Counted from the first letter of the stretch, positions 1 to 5,865 are shown. The stretch: 5,865 bases of DNA from CAVPGH01 sp046726955 (GCA_046726955.1 JBKPBQ010000458.1:1-5865), one strand, 5' to 3'. Made by a program: numbers and translations. The notes: a model not told the origin generated them from the sequence alone.

Positions 1-114
1 CGGGGGTCGCCCCACACCCTCGCCGCCGCGCCCTCACGGGCCGGGCGCGCGAGCGCTATCTTCTCGAAGAGCGCCCGTCCCCTGCCGGTCTCAACCCGCG
101 CGGCCGCGACGACC

Positions 115-312
115 TCAGAAGATGAAGTCCGGCCGCGGGGCGACGTGCTTGTTCAGGAACGCCGTGCCCAGCTTGTTGCGGGCGGAAATGATGGCGTCCA
201 CCTCGGTCGAGGTGAGGCTGTAGAGGGCGTTCTCCTCGTCCGGCGTCAGCACGGCTTCGGGAGTGATGATTCCGGCGCTCCGCAGACGGTCGATGTTGTC
301 GTTGACCACCAT
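115..312 (-). CDS. Small cysteine-free protein, function unknown (RiPP-precursor-like style)
   Basis: This 65-residue ORF starts with ATG (complement of 310-312) and ends with TGA (complement of 115-117). A strong AAGGAG lies 6 bases before the start, which supports real translation. The product is acidic and helical-looking in the middle, with two similar segments: LTPDEENALYSL (residues 22-33) and LTSTEVDAIISARNKL (33-48). It then has a short basic/proline tail ending in PDFIF. It has no Cys, no Trp, no signal peptide and no membrane segment. The layout (N-terminal IDRLRSAGI, then an LTPEE-type helix and a variable tail) recalls, from memory, small proteins annotated as 'aroma-sacti cluster domain' or other peptide-precursor-like families; this is not verified. 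It lies 19 bases behind the kinase stop and is probably cotranscribed with it, so it could be a substrate, partner or regulator of the kinase. No modification enzyme is visible in the window. Confidence 0.75.
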   Translation of the reverse strand: MVVNDNIDRLRSAGIITPEAVLTPDEENALYSLTSTEVDAIISARNKLGTAFLNKHVAPRPDFIF

Positions 313-318
313 CGTTGG

Positions 319-324
319 CTCCTT
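319..324 (-). promoter_or_regulatory. Shine-Dalgarno for the 65-residue ORF
   Basis: The complement reads AAGGAG, 6 bases before the ATG at 312. It sits inside the 19-base gap between the kinase stop (332-334) and the small ORF. A dedicated ribosome binding site in so short a gap supports both the reality of the small gene and its cotranscription with the kinase. Confidence 0.75.
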
Positions 325-331
325 CCTTTAT

Positions 332-2626
332 CTATGTGCGTGCGTCCAGCTTGAGGGTGCCGAGGATCTCGAAGAACTGCGGCTCGTGCCGCAGGCCGTC
401 GAAGAGGGGAGACACCTTGAGGTACCGCACGAGCCCGTCCTTGGCCTCGAGGGCACGGCGGAGGTGGGCGAGCGCCTGCGTCGCGTCCCCGAGGCCCGTC
501 CAGAGCATCGCGTAAGCCATGGGCGCCACGTAGCCTCCTTGCGCGGCGTCGAGCTCCGCCACGAGGGCCTGCGCGTCCGCCGTCCTTCCGGCCCGGGCGA
601 GAGTGGCGCCGAGGACCCCGAGGACGAGCGGGTTGCCCTGCGAAAGATCCCTGGCCTTCTCGAGCTCGCGGAGCGAATCGCCGTACTGGCCGACCTCCTT
701 GTAGGCGAGGCCGAGGCCGATGCGCGCCTCCAGGAAGGCCGAGCTGAGCTCCAGCGTCCGGCGGCAGCCCACGATCGCCTCGGCATAGTCGCGCGCATAA
801 TAGTGCACCCACGCCTCGGTCGACTGCAGCATCGCCGAGAGCGGGTCGAGGCTGCGCGCGCGCCGCATGGACTCGAGGGCTTCCGTCGTCCGCCCGGCCT
901 GGGTGAGCACGAGCGCGTGGGCGTAGTGGCCTTCGGCGAGGCCGGGGTAGAGCTCGATCGCCCGCCGGAACTCGTGGTCGGCTTCCTTCCCGTCCCATTC
1001 GAAGAAGAGACGCACGAGGCCGAGCGAGACGTGCGCCTCCGGCAGGTCGGGATCGAGCTCGAGCGCCCGGAGCGCCGCCTCGCGCGCCTGCGGCCAGGCG
1101 TCCGAGGGCTTCACGATCCCCCAGAACCCGAGCATGCCGTAGTAGTCGGCGATGCCCGTGTGGGCCGGTGCGTAGCCGGGCTCCGCCTTCAGCGCCTGCT
1201 GGAAATAGTCGAAGGCCTGCTGGAAGGCTTCGGGCGTCTCCTGGTGCCAGTGGTACCGGCCCTTGAGGTAGAGCCGGTAGGCCTCGAGGTTCTCGGTGTA
1301 GTGCCGCGAGCGCGCGAGGCCGCTCGTCTCCAGCCGCACGCTCAGGGCGCGGGCCACGTTGTGGCTGATCTCGTCCTGGATCTGGAAGATGTCGGCGAGC
1401 TCGCGGTCGTATTTCTCCGCCCACAGGTGGTAGCCCTGCGTCGTGTCCACGAGGCGGACTGTGACGCGGATACGGCGTCCCACCGTCTGCACGCCGCCCT
1501 CGACGACCGTGCCCACGCCCAGCTTCCGGCCGATCGCCTGGACGCCGAGCCCCTGCTCCTTGAAGGTGAACGCCGACGTCCGCGAGACGACGCGCAGCGA
1601 GCGGATCTGGGCGAGCGTGCTGATGAGGTCCTCGGTCAGCCCGTCGCTGAAGTACTCGAGGTCGCGGTCGCCGCTCAGGTTGCGCAGCGGGAGCACCGCC
1701 ACGGAGTTCCGGTCGAGCGTCTTGGGCTTCACCGACGGAGAGGAGAGGCTGTCCCGGGCGGGATCGGCCGACTGCAGCTCCCGCCGCAGGTCCTCGAGCT
1801 CGTTGCGGACGTCGAGAGCGGTCTGGAAGCGCCGCTTGCGGTCCTTCCTCATGCAGTGCTCGACGATCCGCTCGAGCTGGCGGGGGAGCGAGGGGTTGCG
1901 CCGTGTGAGCGGGATGGGCTCGGACCGCATGATGGCGGCCACGAGGTCGGCGTTCGTCTCCGCGTCGAACGGCCGCTCGCCCGTCGCCATCTGGTAGAGG
2001 ACCTCCCCGAGCGAGAAGACGTCCGACCGCGCGTCCACGGGCTTGCCCTGAAGCTGCTCCGGTGACATGTAGGGCAGTGTGCCCACGGCGTGCGTCTCGC
2101 CGGAAGCGGTGGAGGCCGTGGAGGTCCCGTCGTCGGCGAATCCCGGCGTGCGGAGCTGGGCGAGCCCGAAGTCCACGATGCGCGCGCGGCCGTCCTCGCC
2201 CATCATGACGTTGCCGGGCTTCAGGTCGCGGTGGACGATGTTGCGCTCGTGCGAGGCGTGCAGCGCGTCGGCGAGGGGGATGGCGACCTCGAAGAACTGC
2301 TCGAGGGGGAAGCCTCCCTTGGGGATGGCGGTGGCGAGGTTCCCTCCGCCCACGTACTCCATGGTGAGGAAGGGAACGCCCTCCGCCTCGTCCACCGAGA
2401 AGATCTGGACGATGTTCGGGTGGTTGAGCGCGGCCACCGTCATGGCCTCACGCTTGAAGCGTGCGAGGCGTTCCGCGTCGCGGGCGAGGTTCTCGGCGAG
2501 GAACTTGATCGCGACCACGCGGTTGAGGGTCGTGTCCTCGGCCTTCCAGACGACGCCCATCCCGCCCGCGCCCAGGGGCTCGATCAGCCGGTAGTGCGAG
2601 ACGGACTGACCGGCTCGGGGGGACAC
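332..2626 (-). CDS. Hanks-type serine/threonine protein kinase with TolB-like and TPR domains
   Basis: This 764-residue protein kinase transfers phosphate from ATP to Ser/Thr of partner proteins. The kinase domain covers about residues 12-280. It has the glycine loop GAGGMG (19-24), the ATP-binding AIK lysine K41, helix-C E60, the catalytic HRDLKPGN (132-139, base D134), DFG (152-154) and the P+1 segment GTLPYMSPEQ (182-191), so all catalytic residues are present. The activation loop (about 165-183) is rich in Ser and Thr, fitting autophosphorylation. A polar linker (about 281-306) leads to a TolB-like amino-terminal domain (about 307-432: SVAVLPLRNLSG, YFSDGLTEDLIS). TPR repeats follow, about 445-750, and the closing SPLFDGLRHEPQF is usual for this family. 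I see no membrane helix or signal peptide, so it is probably cytosolic. The start is GTG with AGGAGG 5 bases upstream. The 65-residue ORF follows in the same unit; the propeller/GGDEF gene diverges from it. The substrate is unknown. Confidence 0.95.
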   Translation of the reverse strand: MSPRAGQSVSHYRLIEPLGAGGMGVVWKAEDTTLNRVVAIKFLAENLARDAERLARFKREAMTVAALNHPNIVQIFSVDEAEGVPFLTMEYVGGGNLATAIPKGGFPLEQFFEVAIPLADALHASHERNIVHRDLKPGNVMMGEDGRARIVDFGLAQLRTPGFADDGTSTASTASGETHAVGTLPYMSPEQLQGKPVDARSDVFSLGEVLYQMATGERPFDAETNADLVAAIMRSEPIPLTRRNPSLPRQLERIVEHCMRKDRKRRFQTALDVRNELEDLRRELQSADPARDSLSSPSVKPKTLDRNSVAVLPLRNLSGDRDLEYFSDGLTEDLISTLAQIRSLRVVSRTSAFTFKEQGLGVQAIGRKLGVGTVVEGGVQTVGRRIRVTVRLVDTTQGYHLWAEKYDRELADIFQIQDEISHNVARALSVRLETSGLARSRHYTENLEAYRLYLKGRYHWHQETPEAFQQAFDYFQQALKAEPGYAPAHTGIADYYGMLGFWGIVKPSDAWPQAREAALRALELDPDLPEAHVSLGLVRLFFEWDGKEADHEFRRAIELYPGLAEGHYAHALVLTQAGRTTEALESMRRARSLDPLSAMLQSTEAWVHYYARDYAEAIVGCRRTLELSSAFLEARIGLGLAYKEVGQYGDSLRELEKARDLSQGNPLVLGVLGATLARAGRTADAQALVAELDAAQGGYVAPMAYAMLWTGLGDATQALAHLRRALEAKDGLVRYLKVSPLFDGLRHEPQFFEILGTLKLDART

Positions 2627-2631
2627 GCTCG

Positions 2632-2637
2632 CCTCCT
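2632..2637 (-). promoter_or_regulatory. Shine-Dalgarno that fixes the kinase GTG start
   Basis: The complement reads AGGAGG, 5 bases before the GTG at 2626. This perfect ribosome binding site supports GTG as the true start. The first residues after it lead directly into the kinase fold (HYRLIEPLGAGGMG). Confidence 0.8.
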
Positions 2638-2648
2638 CGGGGTAGCTG

Positions 2649-2657
2649 ATACTAGCA
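2649..2657 (-). promoter_or_regulatory. Candidate extended -10 promoter element for the kinase operon
   Basis: The complement reads TGCTAGTAT, that is a TGn extension followed by the -10-like TAGTAT. Transcription would begin near 2642, giving a leader of about 16 bases that contains the AGGAGG. The hexamer 17 bases upstream (complement of 2672-2677, CGGTCA) matches the -35 consensus TTGACA at only 3 of 6 positions, so recognition would rest on the extended -10. This is read from consensus only. Confidence 0.4.
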
Positions 2658-2670
2658 GGACCGCGGGATG

Positions 2671-2699
2671 TTGACCGGGGCGACGCGAGGCGCTAGGGT
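2671..2699 (+). promoter_or_regulatory. Candidate sigma70-type promoter for the propeller/GGDEF gene
   Basis: TTGACC (2671-2676) and TAGGGT (2694-2699) are separated by exactly 17 bases, the optimal spacing. The -35 matches the consensus at 5 of 6 positions; the -10 is weaker. Transcription would start near 2706, only about 5 bases before the GTG at 2711. No Shine-Dalgarno is visible there, so the message may be nearly leaderless. The -35 overlaps the region where the opposing kinase promoter would have its own -35. Confidence 0.4.
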
Positions 2700-2710
2700 C
2701 TGGCTGCGCG

Positions 2711-4336
2711 GTGAGATCCCGGATCCTGGCGTGGGCCCTTCTCGCCCTCGGTCCCGCGGCGGCACGCGGGGACGACGTCGCCATCGCACCCGCGCGCACG
2801 CGGCGCCTCGCCATCGAGCCCGCGCCTCCCGGTCGGCTGCCCTGGGCCTCGTTCGACGAGCGGTCGGGCCTGCCGCAGCACACGATCGTGGACATGCTCC
2901 AGGACGAGAAGGGGTTCGTCTGGGCCGCCACGCAGGACGGCGCGGCCCGCTTCGATGGCCGCGGCTGGACGACGGTGACCCTTCCCGCGAGCATGCGCAC
3001 CAACTACCCGCGCGCCATGCGGCTGGCGAAGGACGGCGGCCTCTGGATCGGCACCTTCGACGGCGGGCTCGCCCGGCTCCGCGACGACTCGTGGACGATC
3101 ACGGACGAGGCGGCCGGCCTTCCGAGCAACCGCGTCCGCGGCCTTCTGGAGACGACGGACGGCGCCGGCAAGTCGGTCCTCTGGATCGCCACCGAGAAGG
3201 GCGTCGCGCGCCTCCAGGACGGTCGGGTCGCGGTCTTCGGCGAGGGGTCGGGGCTTCCCAGCCTGGACACGGAAGGACTGGGCGAGATCGCCGGCGAGGA
3301 CGGCAAGCCTGTGCTGCACGTGGGCACCGCCCAGGGGCTCGCCCGCTTCGACAGGGATCGCTTCGTCCCCGTGCCCGTCCCGCGCCAGCTCCTCGGCCAC
3401 CGCATCGTCGACGTCGTGGAGAGCGCGGGCCTCGACGGCGGCCCCGCCCTCTGGATCACGTCCTACGGCGGCGGGATGGCCGTGCGCGAGGCCGGCGCGT
3501 GGACCGTGCTCGACACGGAGTCCGGCCTGCCCAGCAACGTCGAGGTGATCACGAGGAGCCAGGCCCGCGACGGCACGCCCGCGCTCTGGATTGGCACCGA
3601 GGGCGGGCTCGTCCGTTTCGAGAAAGGCCACTTCACCCTCTTCGACGAGCGCTCCGGCCTGCCCATCCGCATCATCTGGAAGGTGCTGGAGACGACGTCG
3701 GCGGGCGGCCTCAAGACGCTCTGGCTCGGCACATGGGGGGGCGGCGTCGTGCGGCTGTCGGAGAACTACTGGAGGTCGTTCGATAGCACGACCGGCATGC
3801 CCGGGGGGGCCGTCACCTCCGTGCTCGCCTCGCGACGCGACGGCGGGCAGACGATCTGGGCCGGCACCTCGGACGGAGGGCTCGCGCGCTTCGAGAACGG
3901 CCGCTTCCGCGCGGTGGAGCTTCCCCGGCCGCTGCAACACACGATCGTCTTCTCGCTGCTGGAGACGGACGATGCGGACGGCCGATCGTCACTGTGGGTC
4001 GGCTCCTTCGGCGGCGGCCTGGGCCGGCTGAAGGACGGCCGCTGGACGCTGTACGACCCCCGGAGCCTGCCTAACGAACGCGTCTACACGGTGCGCGAGA
4101 CGAAGGGCGAGGACGGCTCGAGCGTGATCTGGGTCGGGACGGAGGGGGGCTGGGCCGCCTCGCCGGCGGTAAGTGGACCGTCTTCCGGGACGAGCTTCCG
4201 AGCGCGTTCGTCACGCAGGTGCTCTCGACTCGGCGCCGCGACGGCACGCGCACCCTGTGGGCGGCCACGAGCAGCGGCATCGCCCGGCTGGAGGACGGAC
4301 GCTGGACGACCATGGGCAGGGAGGCGGGCCTCCTGA
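2711..4336 (+). CDS. N-terminal part of a two-component-regulator-type propeller sensor (split by frameshift)
   Basis: This ORF encodes the sensor half of a periplasmic-propeller diguanylate cyclase. It starts at GTG 2711; no other start lies between the upstream in-frame stop (2672) and the signal peptide. Residues 1-20 look like a signal peptide: basic RSR, a hydrophobic ILAWALLAL stretch and an Ala-rich cleavage region. From about residue 50, Reg_prop-like repeats of about 40-45 residues run in tandem, each with an LWIGT..GGLARF-type strand, a W or F near the end, and a GLPSN-type turn; examples are near W71, W112 and W158. Nine complete repeats and the start of a tenth lie before the break. 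True homology ends at G480; the last 61 residues (from W481) are out of frame and end at a stop at 4334-4336. The repeat continues in the -1 frame from 4150, so this is one part of a 1028-residue protein. If the break is real, the product is an exported propeller with no membrane anchor or output domain. Confidence 0.85.
   Translation: MRSRILAWALLALGPAAARGDDVAIAPARTRRLAIEPAPPGRLPWASFDERSGLPQHTIVDMLQDEKGFVWAATQDGAARFDGRGWTTVTLPASMRTNYPRAMRLAKDGGLWIGTFDGGLARLRDDSWTITDEAAGLPSNRVRGLLETTDGAGKSVLWIATEKGVARLQDGRVAVFGEGSGLPSLDTEGLGEIAGEDGKPVLHVGTAQGLARFDRDRFVPVPVPRQLLGHRIVDVVESAGLDGGPALWITSYGGGMAVREAGAWTVLDTESGLPSNVEVITRSQARDGTPALWIGTEGGLVRFEKGHFTLFDERSGLPIRIIWKVLETTSAGGLKTLWLGTWGGGVVRLSENYWRSFDSTTGMPGGAVTSVLASRRDGGQTIWAGTSDGGLARFENGRFRAVELPRPLQHTIVFSLLETDDADGRSSLWVGSFGGGLGRLKDGRWTLYDPRSLPNERVYTVRETKGEDGSSVIWVGTEGGWAASPAVSGPSSGTSFRARSSRRCSRLGAATARAPCGRPRAAASPGWRTDAGRPWAGRRAS
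4144..4150 (+). other. Frameshift point: G6 run inside a propeller repeat
   Basis: The frame starting at 2711 reads TEGG and then derails at 4151. The frame beginning with CTG at 4150 continues the same repeat as LGRLAGGKWTVF. Sister repeats read TEGGLVRF or SFGGGLGRL, so the ancestral reading needs one more G: a run of seven rather than the six at 4144-4149. The lesion is therefore one missing base in a homopolymer, as produced by sequencing error, recent mutation or slippage. The zero-frame heptamer G GGG GGC also has the form of a -1 slippery site. Confidence 0.85.
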
Positions 4337-5796
4337 GCCTGAACGTCGTGGCGCTCGAGCTGACGACCGACGCCGACGGGACGCAGTGGGTCTGGGCCGG
4401 CACGTTTTCCGGCGGAGCGTCGCGTTTGCGCCTCGAGGACGCCTCGGGACGCTGGGAGACGTTCACCACGGCGACCCGCCCTGCGCTGCCCAGCGATACC
4501 GTGCAGAGCATCACGCAGGACGGCCGGGGGCGCGTCTACCTCGGCACCACGCGCGGCATCGCGAGGCTCACGCCGCGAGACCCGACGCCGGACGATCCCG
4601 CGCGCTTCTCCGTGGACGTCTTCAGCACGGAGGACGGGCTGCCCAGCGGCGACGGCCAACAGGGGGCCCGCACGAGCGACGGCCAGGGACGCGTGTGGAT
4701 CGGGACGGCGCGGGGGCTCGCGATGTTCGACCCGCGGTGGGAGGTGCCCGACGTCGCCCCGAAGCCGCTCGTGATCGAGGCCGCGGGGCTGTCCGACCGC
4801 AGCCGCAAGCTGCGGGGAGGCGAGTCGCTCTCGCACTCCCAGCGGAACTTCTCGTTCGAGTACGCGCTGCTCGCCTACGCGGCGGAGTCGAGGATCCGCT
4901 ACCGCCACCAGCTCGTGGGGTTCGACCCGCAGCCGTCGGAGTGGACGGCGAGCCCGTCCAAGGAGTACACGAACCTCGGGGCCGGCGAGTACACGTTCCG
5001 CGTGTGGGGGAAGGACGCGCGCGGCAACGTCTCGGGGCCGGAGACGCTCTCCTTCCGCATCCGCCCCGCTCCCTGGAGGACATGGTGGGCGTACGCGCTC
5101 TACCTGCTCGTGCTCGTCGGCCTCGGGTACGCCGGCGTGCAGTGGCGCGTGCGCGTTCTCTCTCAGCGGGCGCGGGAGCTGGCGGCGATGGTCGCGGAGC
5201 GCACGAAGGAGCTCGCGGCCTCGCGCGACCAGCTCGCGCTGCTCGCGACCGAGGACGCGCTCACCGGCCTCGCCAACCGCCGCAAGTTCGACGCGACACT
5301 CGACGAGGAGTGGAAGCGCGCGGAGCGCGGCGGCCACTGGCTGACCCTGGTGCTCCTCGACGTGGACTACTTCAAGCGCTTCAACGACGGCTACGGGCAC
5401 GCGCGCGGCGACGAGTGCCTGCGGGCGGTGGCCCAGGCCGTGGCCGCCCGCTGCCGGCGTCCCCCCGATCTCGCGGCGCGGTACGGCGGGGAGGAGTTCG
5501 CCCTCGTCGTGCCCGAGACGGGCCCCGCCGGCGTGCGGGTGATGCTGCGGGCGGTTCTCGCCGCGGTGGACGGGCTCGGCATCGAGCACGCGGGGTCGGC
5601 GTGCGCGCCCCACGTGACGGTCAGCGTGGGTGCCGTCTCGGTGAAGCCCGAGCGGGACGGCGACTCGCGGTCCCTCGTCGAGCGCGCCGACCGCCTTCTT
5701 TACATGGCCAAGGAGGGGGGCCGCCACCAGGCGGTGCACGACGACGGGGCGGGGGAGCCGCGGCGGATTTCTTCGTCAGCGGTGGTCGCGTCCTAG
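4219..5796 (+). CDS. C-terminal part: propeller end, Y_Y_Y domain, membrane helix, GGDEF diguanylate cyclase
   Basis: This ORF makes c-di-GMP from two GTP in the cytoplasm, under control of the extracytoplasmic sensor encoded upstream. The homologous frame is open from 4150; GTG 4219 is only the first internal start and has no good ribosome binding site. Numbered on the repaired 1028-residue protein, the last propeller repeats run to about residue 680. A Y_Y_Y domain follows (about 707-785: NFSFEYALLAY, YRHQLVGFD, GEYTFRVWG). A single membrane helix lies at about 792-811 (WWAYALYLLVLVGLGYAGVQ), then a short coiled coil (about 815-847). The GGDEF domain (about 848-1010) has DALTGLANRR (849-858), LLDVDYFKRFND (882-893, metal ligand D884), active-site GGEEF (926-930) and the inhibitory RxxD site R917-P-P-D920. 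All catalytic features are intact, and so is product feedback. There is no histidine kinase domain. Stop TAG is at 5794-5796. Translated alone from 4219 it would lack a signal peptide and most of the sensor. Confidence 0.88.
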   Translation: MLSTRRRDGTRTLWAATSSGIARLEDGRWTTMGREAGLLSLNVVALELTTDADGTQWVWAGTFSGGASRLRLEDASGRWETFTTATRPALPSDTVQSITQDGRGRVYLGTTRGIARLTPRDPTPDDPARFSVDVFSTEDGLPSGDGQQGARTSDGQGRVWIGTARGLAMFDPRWEVPDVAPKPLVIEAAGLSDRSRKLRGGESLSHSQRNFSFEYALLAYAAESRIRYRHQLVGFDPQPSEWTASPSKEYTNLGAGEYTFRVWGKDARGNVSGPETLSFRIRPAPWRTWWAYALYLLVLVGLGYAGVQWRVRVLSQRARELAAMVAERTKELAASRDQLALLATEDALTGLANRRKFDATLDEEWKRAERGGHWLTLVLLDVDYFKRFNDGYGHARGDECLRAVAQAVAARCRRPPDLAARYGGEEFALVVPETGPAGVRVMLRAVLAAVDGLGIEHAGSACAPHVTVSVGAVSVKPERDGDSRSLVERADRLLYMAKEGGRHQAVHDDGAGEPRRISSSAVVAS

Positions 5797-5812
5797 GGCT
5801 TCCCGGGGGGCC

Positions 5813-5822
5813 ATGCTAGCAT
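5813..5822 (+). promoter_or_regulatory. Candidate extended -10 and perfect 10-base palindrome ATGCTAGCAT
   Basis: TGCTAGCAT (5814-5822) has the TGn extension plus the -10-like TAGCAT and nearly matches the kinase element TGCTAGTAT. Transcription would start near 5829, next to the ATG at 5831. The ten bases 5813-5822 are also a perfect palindrome. No convincing -35 is seen 17 bases upstream, where the stop codon of the GGDEF gene lies. No terminator is visible between that gene and this site. Confidence 0.35.
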
Positions 5823-5830
5823 CTTGGCCC

Positions 5831-5865
5831 ATGGTTGGCCTCCTCGATTTCGAGCTCCGGAGGAG
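5831..5865 (+). CDS. Possible start of a downstream gene, cut by the window edge
   Basis: ATG at 5831 opens a frame reading MVGLLDFELRR up to the end of the window. No stop is met, but only 11 codons are available. There is no Shine-Dalgarno before it; a -10-like element ends 8 bases upstream, so the gene would be leaderless. Alternatively, the purine run GGAGGAG at 5859-5865 could be the ribosome binding site of a gene starting just outside the window, making these bases leader sequence. The product cannot be recognised. Confidence 0.3.
   Translation, partial: MVGLLDFELRR

Noticed and set aside
53..74. Intrinsic terminator behind the 65-residue ORF
   Set aside because: The hairpin is short and bulged and has no T run on either strand, so it does not meet the usual pattern of a rho-independent terminator.
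263..2065. Long plus-strand open frame of 600 codons opposite the kinase gene
   Set aside because: It is antisense to a kinase gene with every catalytic motif and a good ribosome binding site. Its product is Arg/Glu/Leu-rich low-complexity sequence, as expected from a GC-rich shadow frame.
2693..3940. Minus-strand open frame of 415 codons opposite the propeller repeats
   Set aside because: Its apparent internal periodicity is only the mirror of the plus-strand propeller repeats, and it would run through the divergent promoter region.
4219..4221. Independent gene start at GTG 4219
   Set aside because: It lies in the middle of a propeller repeat and has no ribosome binding site. The homologous frame extends upstream to 4150, so it is an artefact of the frameshift.
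2861..4755. Tandem DNA repeat or CRISPR-like array
   Set aside because: The period of about 120-140 bases comes from protein-level propeller blades. The units differ strongly in nucleotide sequence, with no identical repeats or spacers.
4084..5739. Long minus-strand open frame of 551 codons opposite the GGDEF part
   Set aside because: It is antisense to well-recognised Y_Y_Y and GGDEF domains. Its product is repetitive Arg/His/Pro-rich sequence without any recognisable motif.

Overview
The window is GC-rich (about 70% by eye) and densely coding. It looks like a chromosomal piece of a GC-rich, environmental, non-actinobacterial bacterium. The pairing of a Hanks-type Ser/Thr kinase fused to a TolB-like domain and TPRs with a large seven-bladed-propeller (Reg_prop)/Y_Y_Y sensor is typical of Acidobacteriota. 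That assignment is inferred from gene style, not from a marker gene.

Layout. Positions 1-114 hold no supportable gene, only an open frame without a start codon. Two genes on the minus strand form a tight unit: a 764-residue kinase-TolB-TPR protein (332-2626) and, 19 bases behind it, a 65-residue cysteine-free peptide (115-312). An 84-base divergent intergenic region (2627-2710) carries a plausible promoter in each direction whose -35 regions overlap. On the plus strand, 2711-5796 encodes what was almost certainly one 1028-residue protein: signal peptide, about 14 propeller-type repeats (two seven-bladed propellers), Y_Y_Y domain, one membrane helix, a short coiled coil and a complete GGDEF (diguanylate cyclase) domain. 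It is split by a one-base deletion in a G run at 4144-4149, so it reads as two overlapping ORFs, 2711-4336 and 4219-5796. The last 35 bases may begin another plus-strand gene at 5831, preceded by an extended -10-like palindrome.

How it may work. The plus-strand protein would sense an extracytoplasmic ligand through its propellers and pass the signal through the Y_Y_Y domain and membrane helix to cytoplasmic c-di-GMP synthesis. The kinase appears soluble and would phosphorylate partners recruited by its TPRs. The shared divergent control region hints that the two signalling genes are co-ordinated, but no sequence shows a direct link. No RNA gene, CRISPR array, insertion sequence or phage gene was seen.
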